A program made the position numbers and the translations under genes. Below are positions 1 to 8,651 of a DNA stretch of 64,000 nt, in pieces; the stretch's first letter is position 1, and each line of letters starts with the position of its first letter. Below the pieces are notes generated by a model. It was not told the origin of the DNA, searched no databases, and saw only the letters and a program-made list of their open reading frames with translations. The DNA comes from Hirschia baltica ATCC 49814 (GTDB lineage: Bacteria; Pseudomonadota; Alphaproteobacteria; Caulobacterales; Hyphomonadaceae). Where the stretch lies: assembly GCF_000023785.1 (NCBI RefSeq), contig NC_012982.1, positions 186,001 through 250,000 on the forward strand, read 5' to 3'.

Positions 1-1154
1 TATGTTGCGAAACTGCCCAGCCAGTGACTACCTGAATAATGTTCAGCCGATACCGCCGCGATGCCGGTTTCTCTATGGAGCGCAGACGAAGCCAATAGGC
101 TTGCAATTCTGGCATCATTCTCGGGCAGTGCTGATGCAATGCCTTCTAATGCCCATGCGCGCGATAGGTTTACGCCATCGAGATGGACAAGTTTTCCGTC
201 TGTTGCGTCCAATACAATACCGGGTTTGAGCCAGTTATCACTGCCATCTGTCGGGATGTCTGGAAGAAATTCAGTTAGCCAGTTTACATAAGCTTCTTGG
301 GGCATAACCCGGCGCATTAAGTCAGCTTCCATCAAGCATGGAGAGAGAAAGTCTTCTCCTGATGGTTCATAGGCTAAAGGGCAGGCTGTATCGTCTTTGT
401 GAAACTTTAGAGCAGCTTCGACGAGTTGTGTTTCAAAAGCTGTGTTCTCGACAGTGCGCGCATAATCAATCATGAGGCCAAAGGCGAAGGCGCTTTGATT
501 GTGTGTTCCTATACGGATGGGATAGGCGAGCTTGCCGAGCCATTCTTGGGTTTGTTCAACAATGACATTTTCGAGCGGGCGAAGATTTTCCCGCCATTGC
601 TGCATAATGTCTAGGTCGCTTTCTTCAAGTTCAGCGGCGAGCTGCAGCAACCATGCGCGGCCATAAGGGCGTTCGAATGCACCTTTGCCATTGGTTTGGA
701 AATAGGCGACTTCTCCAGCCAGTTTTTCTGCAGAAAGATTGATACCGACTTTGTGCTCAATCGCTTCGCGCATTGGCGTATCTGGATCAGTGTTCAGGAT
801 GCGCGCTAAAAGCCAGTGTCCGTGTACGGAAGAATGCCAGTCGAAGCAGCCATAAAAACTTGGGAATAGATCAGCAGGTGTTTTGGCGTCGGTATCATTG
901 TTTAAAACAACGGATATCTTGTTGGGGTATTTTTGATCAAGGCAGGTCAAGGCTAGCAAAGCAAACCGATCTTCAACAACACCTTCTCTGGGTGAGGGAA
1001 GGGAGATGGCTTTTGTTGTTGAGGCTTCTGTGGGTGTTTCAGTCACGGGAGTTCCAGAAAATTCGGGGGCTTGTTCCTCTGCCGAGCAAGCAGATAAAAT
1101 CAAAGCTATTGTTATTGCGCAGCTACCAAAAAGAGAATTGTATAAGTGTTTCAT
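1..1154 (-). CDS. DUF2891-family lipoprotein (3' end beyond window)
   Basis: The reading frame starts at an ATG whose complement is at 1152-1154 and runs open off the left edge, giving at least 384 residues. The N-terminus is a lipoprotein signal: a hydrophobic stretch ending in a lipobox L-S-A-C near residue 28. The segment C-F-D-W-H-S-S-V-H-G-H-W at about residues 95-106, followed by Trp- and His-rich blocks, is typical of the DUF2891 family, which has an alpha/alpha-barrel-like character and no assigned reaction. It is divergent from polA with a 150-base gap. The family call rests on remembered motif resemblance; the function is unknown. Confidence 0.8.
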   Translation of the reverse strand, partial: MKHLYNSLFGSCAITIALILSACSAEEQAPEFSGTPVTETPTEASTTKAISLPSPREGVVEDRFALLALTCLDQKYPNKISVVLNNDTDAKTPADLFPSFYGCFDWHSSVHGHWLLARILNTDPDTPMREAIEHKVGINLSAEKLAGEVAYFQTNGKGAFERPYGRAWLLQLAAELEESDLDIMQQWRENLRPLENVIVEQTQEWLGKLAYPIRIGTHNQSAFAFGLMIDYARTVENTAFETQLVEAALKFHKDDTACPLAYEPSGEDFLSPCLMEADLMRRVMPQEAYVNWLTEFLPDIPTDGSDNWLKPGIVLDATDGKLVHLDGVNLSRAWALEGIASALPENDARIASLLASSALHRETGIAAVSAEHYSGSHWLGSFAT

Positions 1155-1304
1155 GTCTTTGCCCCGATGATTTAAGGCAAAGGGAGCATAGATTGCTGAC
1201 AAAGAAAAGCGGGATAGAGTGGGGTTTTTTGCGTTCAGTTAACCTTAACTCTTTCCCTGCTCGCAAACCCTGTTACATCTTAGCGCCTCAAAGGAGACGC
1301 TTCT

Positions 1305-4175
1305 ATGCCTGTGACACGTGAACTTAATGAAGACAGCCATCTTTATCTGGTCGATGCATCTGGATATATTTTCCGCGCATTTCACGCATTGCCGCCTTTG
1401 ACGCGCAAATCTGACGGGCTGCCAGTTGGGGCTGTGTCCGGCTTTTGCAACATGCTGTACAAATTGCTGGCTGAATCCAAAGAGGTGACTGGAAATGGAA
1501 AAGCCACTCACTTTGCCTGTATCTTTGATGCGTCCAGCAAGACATTTAGAAATGATCTTGATCCAAGATATAAAGCCCAGCGCCCGCCCACGCCTGAAGA
1601 CTTAGCGCCGCAATTCCCATTGGTGCGCCGCGCAGCGATTGCTTTTGGTACGCCAGCCGTAGAATTGGATAATTATGAAGCTGATGATTTGATTGCGGCT
1701 TATGCACGTATCGCTGAAGAAAAAGGCGCGAAAGTTACGATCATTTCCTCCGATAAAGACTTGATGCAGCTTGTGACTGATAAAGTCTCCATGATGGATA
1801 CGATGAAGGATCGGCATTTATCTTTTGAAGCGGTGATGGATAAATTTGGCGTGGCACCTGATCGCGTCACGCATGTGCAAGCGCTGGCAGGAGACAGTGT
1901 GGATAATGTGCCGGGTGTGCCGGGTATTGGGCTTAAAACAGCGGCGCAATTGATCAATGAATTTGGCGATTTGGAAGCGCTTTTGAAATTTTCAAGCGAG
2001 CATGTGCCGGATAAAAAGAACAAGGCGCATGAGCTTTTGACATTTAAGCGGCATGAAAATCTTGTCGAGTTTGCCGATGATGCGCGTATATCTTTCAAGC
2101 TGGTGACATTGGACGATCACACACCAGTGCCAGTTGCTATTGAAGAGTTTGGTGTGTGTGAACCTGAATTGGAACAGCTCGTTCCGTTTCTGGATGAGAT
2201 GGAGTTTCGCACAATAACACGGCGTGTGGTGCAGGCGCTTGGTGATGGTGCTGAACCTGTTGCGACACCTGCATCTGGCGAAGCGACTATTCCGGTCACT
2301 GAGACAAATAATGTTTTTGATACATCCCAATATACAACACTCATCAAGCCTGATGATTTGGTGGAATGGATGCGGCGCGCGCAGGCTGTGGGTGTTATCG
2401 GGGTTGATACTGAAACAGATGGGCTGGATGCGATAGGCGCAAATCTGGTGGGTGTGTCGTTGGCATTAGGGCCAAATGATGCGTGTTACATTCCGCTTGG
2501 GCATACAGGCGATGGCGATTTGCTAGGCGATGGTGCACCTGAGCAAATGGATATGAAACTGGCATTGGGAATTTTAAAACCGATGTTGGAAGATCCTACG
2601 ATTTTAAAAGTGGGGCAGAATTTCAAATATGATGTGAATGTCTTCCATCGCGCGGGTGAGAAATTTTTGGATGAACCGATTATTCCTTATCCCATCGATG
2701 ATACTATGCTGCTATCTGCGGCGCTTGAAGCGGGGCAACATAATCATGGCATGGATGTGCTGTCTGAATTGCATTTTGATCATAAGCCTATCCCTTTTAA
2801 AGAAGTGGCGGGTACGGGCAAAAAGCAGATTACTTTTGATAAGGTTCCTGTGCCTGAAGCAACAAAATATGCAGCGGAAGATGCAGATGTGACCTTGCGT
2901 TTATGGGCATTGCTAAAGCCGCGCCTGTCTGCTGAAGGTATGGCGACGCTGTATGAAACGATTGAGCGGCCAATGGTGCCTGTTGTGGCGCAAATGGAGC
3001 GCGCTGGGATATTTGTTGAGCGGGAAACATTATCGCGTTTGTCGGGCGATTTTGCACAACGCATGGCGCAATATGAAGCTGAGGCGTATGAACTTGCAGG
3101 ACGTGAGTTTAACATGGGTAGCCCCAAACAGCTTGGTGAGATTTTGTTTGGTGAAATGGAATTGCCAGGCGGGAAGAAAACCAAAACGGGCGCATGGGCC
3201 ACGGGTGCGGATGCGCTGGAAGACCTTGCAGCCGAAGGTCATGAATTGCCCAAAATCTTGCTTGGCTGGCGTTCTCTTTCCAAACTAAAATCGACTTATA
3301 CGGATGCATTGGGTGAGTGCATAAATGCTGAGACAGGGCGTGTGCATACCAGCTTTAATCTGGTGGGCGCACAAACAGGGCGTTTGTCTTCCTCTGATCC
3401 AAACCTTCAAAACATTCCGATCCGCACCGAAGAGGGGCGCAAGATACGCGCGGCTTTCGTGGCGCAAGAAGGCAATGTGTTGATCGCGGCGGACTATTCA
3501 CAGATTGAGCTGCGATTATTGGCGCATATTGGTAATATTGATACGCTCAAAGATGCGTTCAACAATGATCTCGACATTCACGCCATGACGGCATCGGAAA
3601 TGTTTGGTGTGCCCATTGAAGGCATGGACCCAATGATTAGGCGCAAAGCCAAGGCGATCAATTTTGGGATTATCTACGGAATTTCAGCCTTTGGTTTAGC
3701 GAGGCAATTGGGGATACCACGTGGAGAAGCGTCTGAGTATATCAAAGCTTATAATGCGAAATTTCCCGGCATATTGAAATATATGGATGAGATGAAAGCC
3801 TTTGCACGCGAGAAGGGGTATGTGGAAACAGCCTTTGGGCGCCGTATTTGGATGAAGGGGATAAATGGCAAGGGCCCAGAGCGCGGCTTTGCTGAACGCC
3901 AAGCTATTAACGCGCCATTACAAGGTTCGGCTGCGGATATTATCAAGCGGGCAATGGTGAAAATGCCAGCGGCTTTAGAAAAATCGGGTCTGCAAGCTAA
4001 AATGCTATTGCAAGTGCATGATGAATTGATCTTTGAAGCGCCAAAGGCAGAAGCTGAAAAGACGATTAAGCTGGTGAAAAAAATCATGGAAACAGCGACA
4101 TTTCCAGTGATGGATTTATCTGTTCCACTATTGGTGGAAGCAGAAGCAGCGCATTCATGGAATGAGGCGCACTAG
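1305..4175 (+). CDS. polA: DNA polymerase I
   Basis: This 956-residue protein fills gaps and removes RNA primers in replication and repair. All three domains are present. The N-terminal 5'-3' exonuclease (about residues 10-300) carries Asp-rich clusters such as YEADD and AGDSVDNVPG. The 3'-5' proofreading domain (about 350-560) keeps D-T-E-T-D at about D368/E370, NFKYD and the AAEDAD block, so proofreading should be active. The polymerase domain has motif A ADYSQIELR (D730), motif B RRKAKAINFGIIYG and motif C VHDEL (D906). The start is fixed by AAGGAG at 1291-1296, eight bases before the ATG. Length is normal for the full three-domain form. Confidence 0.98.
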   Translation: MPVTRELNEDSHLYLVDASGYIFRAFHALPPLTRKSDGLPVGAVSGFCNMLYKLLAESKEVTGNGKATHFACIFDASSKTFRNDLDPRYKAQRPPTPEDLAPQFPLVRRAAIAFGTPAVELDNYEADDLIAAYARIAEEKGAKVTIISSDKDLMQLVTDKVSMMDTMKDRHLSFEAVMDKFGVAPDRVTHVQALAGDSVDNVPGVPGIGLKTAAQLINEFGDLEALLKFSSEHVPDKKNKAHELLTFKRHENLVEFADDARISFKLVTLDDHTPVPVAIEEFGVCEPELEQLVPFLDEMEFRTITRRVVQALGDGAEPVATPASGEATIPVTETNNVFDTSQYTTLIKPDDLVEWMRRAQAVGVIGVDTETDGLDAIGANLVGVSLALGPNDACYIPLGHTGDGDLLGDGAPEQMDMKLALGILKPMLEDPTILKVGQNFKYDVNVFHRAGEKFLDEPIIPYPIDDTMLLSAALEAGQHNHGMDVLSELHFDHKPIPFKEVAGTGKKQITFDKVPVPEATKYAAEDADVTLRLWALLKPRLSAEGMATLYETIERPMVPVVAQMERAGIFVERETLSRLSGDFAQRMAQYEAEAYELAGREFNMGSPKQLGEILFGEMELPGGKKTKTGAWATGADALEDLAAEGHELPKILLGWRSLSKLKSTYTDALGECINAETGRVHTSFNLVGAQTGRLSSSDPNLQNIPIRTEEGRKIRAAFVAQEGNVLIAADYSQIELRLLAHIGNIDTLKDAFNNDLDIHAMTASEMFGVPIEGMDPMIRRKAKAINFGIIYGISAFGLARQLGIPRGEASEYIKAYNAKFPGILKYMDEMKAFAREKGYVETAFGRRIWMKGINGKGPERGFAERQAINAPLQGSAADIIKRAMVKMPAALEKSGLQAKMLLQVHDELIFEAPKAEAEKTIKLVKKIMETATFPVMDLSVPLLVEAEAAHSWNEAH

Positions 4176-4191
4176 AAATAAGGCACAAAAA

Positions 4192-4223
4192 TAACTGCAT
4201 CGGGAAGAATTTCCGTGCAGTTA
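4192..4223 (+). terminator. Probable polA terminator hairpin
   Basis: TAACTGCA at 4192-4199 pairs perfectly with TGCAGTTA at 4216-4223. An inner CGGGAA/TTTCCG stem (4201-4215, one G-U pair) closes on a GAA loop. Only a short CTTTTAG follows, so this is a strong hairpin with a weak U-tract, 16 bases after the polA stop codon. Confidence 0.6.
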
Positions 4224-4246
4224 CAGCTTTTAGACCAAGTTGGGGC

Positions 4247-4358
4247 GCGAGGCGCTCAATTGGCTTTAATGCCAGCCGAAGCTAGCGGGGTATTTCGTGC
4301 CGGTCCCGATCCAAACACGGGATGCCGGCGTTTTTGGCAGCCAATTGGCACGCCTCGC
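4247..4358. repeat. Structured intergenic repeat, copy 1
   Basis: A 112-base element lies between the convergent 3' ends of polA and the SDR gene. Its ends are inverted: GCGAGGCG (4247-4254) pairs with CGCCTCGC (4351-4358), then AATTGGCT (4258-4265) with AGCCAATT (4339-4346). Inside, GCCGG-TCCCG (4299-4308) pairs with CGGGA-TG-CCGGC (4318-4329). The same design recurs at 10254-10339 with different bases in the inner stem, which is covariation. It could be a REP/BIME-like mobile repeat or a small structured RNA; no known family was recognised. Confidence 0.6.
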
Positions 4359-4479
4359 ATGGGATATACCCATTCACCTCCTCAGCACGTTTGATCGCGA
4401 ACCGCCCCTGTGAGGTGTGATGGCCTTAATATGGGGGCGTTTATCGAGGCGGGGATAAGTTTTCAGATTTCCACTTATG

Positions 4480-5076
4480 TTATCGCGATTGCATCGTCAC
4501 TGTCTGACCAAGCCATTGATCATTATCTAGCGCTTGAGCGAGAACAGCGGCAACATCACCGCGCGCTGCAGTGGCTTTTTTATTGACTTCATCGCCAATA
4601 ATTATTTCCCGCATTCCTTCTTCGTCGGTGAGAGAGACCGGACGTAAAATGGAATAATTAAGCCCTGATGCTTTGAGATGTTCGTCTGCATCATGTTTGG
4701 CTTGAAGATAGTGCGCCATATCGCCTTCTGCCGGTGGATCATCTGCACCAACAGAACTTAGCATGATAAAACGCTTTGTATCAGAATTTACTGCAATATC
4801 GGTGAGGCGCATTGCCCCGTCACGATCGACTTTATCTGTCATTTCCTTGCTGGTGTCTCCACCAGATCCGGCTGCAAACACGACACTTTCACAATCGGCG
4901 CATATGTCATCCTGCAAATTTGTTAGATCACCTTCGCGCAATACCACTTCGTTCGGTAGGTTTGAAGTATCTGAACTTTCGCGAACTAGGGCGACAGGTT
5001 GGTGACCTCTAGACAGCAGCTCACGGACGACGCGTTGTCCAGTTTTACCGGTAGCTCCGGCGACAAGAACATTCAT
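4480..5076 (-). CDS. NAD(P)-binding NmrA-like SDR protein
   Basis: This 198-residue atypical short-chain dehydrogenase/reductase has the dinucleotide-binding motif V-A-G-A-T-G-K-T-G at the N-terminus and a second core motif around residues 105-110 (MLSSVGADD). The classical YxxxK pair is not evident, only a YLQAKHD-like segment, so it may be a binding protein rather than a dehydrogenase. It resembles the YwnB/HSCARG group of NAD(P)H-binding proteins. An AAGGAG seven bases before the ATG supports the start. It lies 37 bases downstream of the aldehyde dehydrogenase on the same strand, so the two are probably cotranscribed. Substrate unknown. Confidence 0.8.
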   Translation of the reverse strand: MNVLVAGATGKTGQRVVRELLSRGHQPVALVRESSDTSNLPNEVVLREGDLTNLQDDICADCESVVFAAGSGGDTSKEMTDKVDRDGAMRLTDIAVNSDTKRFIMLSSVGADDPPAEGDMAHYLQAKHDADEHLKASGLNYSILRPVSLTDEEGMREIIIGDEVNKKATAARGDVAAVLAQALDNDQWLGQTVTMQSR

Positions 5077-5113
5077 GTTGGTCTCCTTTAGAATAGAGTT
5101 TGGATTTTAGGGT

Positions 5114-6490
5114 TTAGGGGAGGTAAATTGCTTTGGCGTTGACAAATTCTTTCATGCCAAATCCACCATGTTCGCGCCCATAACCAGAGTCTTTCACGCC
5201 GCCAAAGGGCATGTTTGGATCAGCGGCACCGAAGGAGTTGATCCGTACCATGCCGGTATCAAAATGATCTCGTGCGAGACGAAACGCCTTATCTTCATCT
5301 TGGCTGAAAATTCCGCCGCCCAATCCATACCGGCTGTCATTTGCAATGCGCATGGCGTCTTCATCATCTTTGGCGCGGATTAAAGAGGCGACTGGTCCGA
5401 AAATTTCGTCATCATATGCAGGCGTTCCGGGCAGGCAATTTTCTAAAACTGTTGCTGGATAATAATAGCCTGTTTGGTCTGTCGGATTGCCGCCGCACAA
5501 AAGCTTTGCACCGGCTTCAACACTTTTGCTGACTTGCTCGCTCACAGTCTCAAATTGGTCTTTGCTGGAAAGCGGACCTAATTGGGTCTCTTCGTTTTCA
5601 GGAGACCCCATTTTTATCGCTTGCATCTGTTTTACAAAGGCCTCTTTGAACGCGTCATAGACTTTATCCGTGATGACAAAGCGTTTCGCAGAGACGCAAG
5701 TCTCACCATTGTTGAACAAGCGCCCTTCAACGCAGGTTTTTACGGCCAACTCGATATCTGCGTCTTCTAGTACGAGGAAAGCATCGTTTGAGCCTAGTTC
5801 AAGGACTGTTTTCTTGAGTGCTTTGGCTGCAACATGGCCAATATGCCTCCCGGCAGTATCGCTACCTGTCATTGTCACAGCACGGACCCGTTCATGTTCG
5901 ATAATTTTATCGGAAATGTCGTGATCAATTACCAGAACCTGAAACAGATTTTCAGGTAAACCCGCATCGTTGCAGATTTCTTGGAGTAACAAGCCGCTGC
6001 CTGTACAAATGCTTGCATGTTTTAGAATGACGCCATTTCCCGCCATGAGATTGGACGCCAAAACTCTGATAGGTTGGTAAAGGGGGAAGTTCCAAGGCTG
6101 TATGCTATAAATGACTCCAATGGGCGAGTATGTTACCCAGCCTTTCTTAGAACCAGCAGAGTGGGCGCGTTCCTCGTCGGCAAGGATTGAAGGGCCATTT
6201 TTAGCCGTGTATTCGAGGATTTGAGCGCAAAGCTCTACTTCCATTTTTCCATCTTGCAGAAGCTTTCCTGTTTCTTTTGTCATCAACAAAGCGATGTCTT
6301 CTGCTCTATCTCGAAGCCCATCTGCAATTCGCTTGAGATAGTTGGCGCGTTCATCATGAGTTTTTAAGCGCCATTTTAGGAAAGCGTCGTGACATGCTTC
6401 TACTTTATCCGTTGCAGCCTGCATGCTCATGAGGGTGTATGTTTCTAGCGTGGTTTCTGTGGCTGGGTTGATCGTAGAAATATGTGACAT
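5114..6490 (-). CDS. Succinate-semialdehyde dehydrogenase-like aldehyde dehydrogenase
   Basis: This 458-residue NAD(P)-dependent aldehyde dehydrogenase oxidises an aldehyde to its acid. The catalytic set is complete: N134 in the PWNFPL motif, general base E231 in LELGSND and nucleophile C265 in NNGETCVSAKRF. The sequence is closest in memory to the short succinate-semialdehyde dehydrogenase branch (GabD/Sad-like), but no GABA transaminase gene is nearby to confirm the substrate. A perfect GGAGG lies six bases before the ATG. It is followed by the NmrA-like SDR and preceded, after 156 bases, by a small gene on the same strand. Confidence 0.9.
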   Translation of the reverse strand: MSHISTINPATETTLETYTLMSMQAATDKVEACHDAFLKWRLKTHDERANYLKRIADGLRDRAEDIALLMTKETGKLLQDGKMEVELCAQILEYTAKNGPSILADEERAHSAGSKKGWVTYSPIGVIYSIQPWNFPLYQPIRVLASNLMAGNGVILKHASICTGSGLLLQEICNDAGLPENLFQVLVIDHDISDKIIEHERVRAVTMTGSDTAGRHIGHVAAKALKKTVLELGSNDAFLVLEDADIELAVKTCVEGRLFNNGETCVSAKRFVITDKVYDAFKEAFVKQMQAIKMGSPENEETQLGPLSSKDQFETVSEQVSKSVEAGAKLLCGGNPTDQTGYYYPATVLENCLPGTPAYDDEIFGPVASLIRAKDDEDAMRIANDSRYGLGGGIFSQDEDKAFRLARDHFDTGMVRINSFGAADPNMPFGGVKDSGYGREHGGFGMKEFVNAKAIYLP

Positions 6491-6646
6491 GCTGAACCTC
6501 CAAGGTGCGTTCCAAAATAGGGTCGTGGCGAACCAACAGTTGAAGCGTCACAAAGTTCCGCTTGATTTTAACTTTGGAGGCAAAATGGCGTCGAATTTCA
6601 GTTTGGTTTTTGAGGGGGTAGCGCAAAGTGTATGCAGAATTATTGC

Positions 6647-6934
6647 TCAGGTGCCGTCTTCTTCGCCTTCGTCGAATTGGCAGATTTGTGCGGTCGCGCT
6701 TGGGATTTCCTCATCAGATGAAATTGCTGTTTTTATTCTGTCGGCAGAAACGACTTGGGCGATTTTTGTCTGGAGCGCTTTGGCCAGCATCAATCCATTA
6801 TGGGGGGAGAGCTTAAAAGCAGCTGTGCCAAATGTATCTTCACTAAGTGGGTGTTTGGATTTTAAGACGATCACGACTTCATCGTTTTCGTTGATTTCAA
6901 CATAGGGTTTTTCACGTGCATCTATCGTCAACAT
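6647..6934 (-). CDS. Small hypothetical protein (95 aa)
   Basis: The start is well supported: AAAAGGAGAATGCT directly precedes the ATG. The protein is acidic, with no signal peptide or membrane segment. Its N-terminal half looks like alternating beta strands (EINENDEVVIVLKSKHPL) followed by an amphipathic helix around residues 45-65 and an acidic tail ending EGEEDGT. I do not recognise the family. The overlapping plus-strand frame across 6423-6905 has no ribosome-binding site and is treated as a shadow. Confidence 0.6.
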   Translation of the reverse strand: MLTIDAREKPYVEINENDEVVIVLKSKHPLSEDTFGTAAFKLSPHNGLMLAKALQTKIAQVVSADRIKTAISSDEEIPSATAQICQFDEGEEDGT

Positions 6935-7094
6935 AGCATTCTCCTTTTGAGTAGGAGGCGCATGTTGTTAGAGGGCACACGTCCTACGCTGTGGGTTTGG
7001 TGCTCAAACCCATCATATGCGTAAAGAACGTGTGGAGTATGTGGAAAGTTCCCGTATGGCATTTTAGTTTGGCCGCAGGGACTATATTAGTTTT

Positions 7095-7271
7095 TCAAGT
7101 TTGCTTTGTTTTAGCTAAGGTGAATTCTACGACGAGTGGTTTGTCATCTGGGTCCGGGTAAGATTTTGTTTCTATATGACTATTGGGCAGGAGGGACACA
7201 TAAAATTCTGCCGCTTCCTCTCCTTTTTCATCAAAGATAAAACATGTGCGGACTTTTGATTTGTAGGACAT
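7095..7271 (-). pseudogene. Truncated PhnB/VOC-type protein (58 aa)
   Basis: The frame begins MSYKSKVRTCFIFDEKGEEA and continues into AEFYVSLLPNSHIE and KPLVVEFTLAK, then stops with TGA at 7095-7097. This matches the first beta-alpha-beta-beta module of PhnB-like (3-demethylubiquinone-methyltransferase-like) VOC proteins, whose usual length is about 140-160 residues, so roughly the last 60 percent is missing. I could not follow further homology downstream in any frame. It lies 27 bases after the SRPBCC gene, a common PhnB neighbour, in the same operon. It is either a decayed gene or a genuine short half-module. Confidence 0.6.
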
Positions 7272-7298
7272 GTTTATAACTTCCTTATTACTGGGTAT

Positions 7299-7769
7299 TT
7301 AAACTAAGGATTGGGCGAGAGCATCTAACTGATCGGCAGCGGCATTCCAACCGGCTTCAAAGCCCATCTCTAGATGTTTTTTTACATCATCCTCATTGGA
7401 GTGGCGGGCGCTCCAGGTCATTCTGGTCTTGTCTTCGCCGTCATCAGAAAGCTCAACGACGCCTGTCATGAAAGAAGTGGGACGTGGCATGAAGCCTTCG
7501 CTATAGGCGTCTGAGAAGACTAGGCGCTCTAGGGGAGTAACTTCAAGATATGAGCCGATGTTTTCCACGCGCTCGCCATCTGGTCCGGCCATGACGATAT
7601 TCATGCGGCCGCCTGCTTTTAAATCTATATCAGCTTCAGGAACGCTCCACGGTTTGGGGCAGAACCACTGCTTGAGCAATTCTGGTTCTGTCCAGCAGCG
7701 CCAGACGATAGGACGTGGAGCCTTTATCGTGCGGGTGATGCTGAGCACGTAATTGGAAGGCACATTCAT
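7299..7769 (-). CDS. SRPBCC (AHSA1/CalC-like) domain protein
   Basis: This 156-residue single-domain START/SRPBCC protein has the hallmark opening (ITRTIKAPRPIVWRCWTEPE then LKQWFCP), a central LKAGGRMNIVMAGPDG hairpin, and the long C-terminal helix GFEAGWNAAADQLDALAQ. Members of this AHSA1 group bind hydrophobic ligands; most have no assigned reaction. The start codon overlaps the TetR stop (ATGA at 7766-7769), which indicates translational coupling, so it is likely controlled by that repressor. Confidence 0.88.
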   Translation of the reverse strand: MNVPSNYVLSITRTIKAPRPIVWRCWTEPELLKQWFCPKPWSVPEADIDLKAGGRMNIVMAGPDGERVENIGSYLEVTPLERLVFSDAYSEGFMPRPTSFMTGVVELSDDGEDKTRMTWSARHSNEDDVKKHLEMGFEAGWNAAADQLDALAQSLV

Positions 7770-8410
7770 ACTGCATACTCCATTGTCGAAGGGTAGTTGA
7801 ACAAGAATTCAATATAAAGTTTGAGGTGATCCACGCTTTCTAATGCAACTGCTTTGTCATTTTTGGCTTTGGCGAGAATGAAAGCACCTTGCAGGACGGC
7901 TTGGGTATGGTTGGCAAGGCTTTGAGCTGTCCAGTTGGTATTGTTAAGATGGTGCGCTTGCATTGCGGCTTCTATGTCGGGAATGAGTGTGTTTGCATGA
8001 TTGAAAATACTATCGGCACACGCATCACGAATTTCTGGGTGAGAGCCATAAACTTCCTGTGTCATCGTGCCGACAAGGCAAGTAAATTGAGCGATATCTC
8101 CATCAATTATAGCTTTACGAAAATCGATATAGCCAAGCACACGGTCGAGTGGGTCTGCGTGTTGGTGATAGGGGGCGGACTGAAAAAAAGCGCCTGTTGT
8201 CTCGCCCCAAAACTGGGCCGCTGCGACGCCGAGTTCTTCTTTGCTTGAAAAATGATGAAAGAACGCCCCCTTGGAAACACCTGCTGTGCGGCAGAGGTCT
8301 TCTACGGAAGTGGCTGTGTAACCGTGTTGTCGAATAACCTGCATGGCGGCTTCCAGTAAGCGTGTTTTTGCGCTTTTGCGTTCGGGCTTTGCTTGTGTTT
8401 TCGTGTTCAT
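7766..8410 (-). CDS. TetR/AcrR-family repressor
   Basis: This 214-residue regulator has an N-terminal TetR helix-turn-helix (about residues 12-58: TRLLEAAMQVIRQHGY, then SVEDLCRTAGVSKGAFFHHF), followed by an all-helical ligand-binding domain. A longer in-frame start at 8473 exists but would place the promoter and operator inside the gene. The ATG at 8410 fits a transcript starting at or next to it. It heads the operon TetR-SRPBCC-VOC remnant and probably represses that operon through the palindrome just upstream. Confidence 0.92.
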   Translation of the reverse strand: MNTKTQAKPERKSAKTRLLEAAMQVIRQHGYTATSVEDLCRTAGVSKGAFFHHFSSKEELGVAAAQFWGETTGAFFQSAPYHQHADPLDRVLGYIDFRKAIIDGDIAQFTCLVGTMTQEVYGSHPEIRDACADSIFNHANTLIPDIEAAMQAHHLNNTNWTAQSLANHTQAVLQGAFILAKAKNDKAVALESVDHLKLYIEFLFNYPSTMEYAV

Positions 8411-8416
8411 ACAAAA

Positions 8417-8446
8417 AACATACCGACCGGACGGTATGTTTGTCAA
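8417..8446 (-). promoter_or_regulatory. Auto-regulated tetR promoter with palindromic operator
   Basis: On the minus strand TTGACA (8446-8441) is followed, after 18 bases, by TATGTT (8422-8417). The palindrome ACATACCG-N6-CGGTATGT (8418-8439) fills the spacer and overlaps the -10. Only six bases separate the -10 from the ATG at 8410, so the mRNA is predicted to be leaderless or nearly so. The motif resembles known TetR-family operators with ACCG/CGGT half-sites. Confidence 0.7.
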
Positions 8447-8651
8447 GCGGATTTCATCAAGGAATTGGTTCACGAATAAATGGAGGGAATTTGTTTAAGG
8501 TGGTTTTGCCCACAATTTTAAAATTGGACTGGCAGCATCTTCAGCTCTGAACCATATCGGCTAGTTTGCCTGTTGTATTTGAATTGCGTCTGGTCATTTC
8601 AAATCCCTTGCGCCACTTTTCCTAATTTCTCTGCCAGTTTTGATTGGCTTT

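Noticed and set aside
4247-4358. Cobalamin riboswitch or integron attC reading of the structured element
   Set aside because: No B12 box or attC core was found, and the copy at 10254-10339 lies upstream of no suitable gene.
6423-6905. 160-codon plus-strand frame
   Set aside because: It is antisense to the well-supported small gene 6647-6934, which has an excellent ribosome-binding site.
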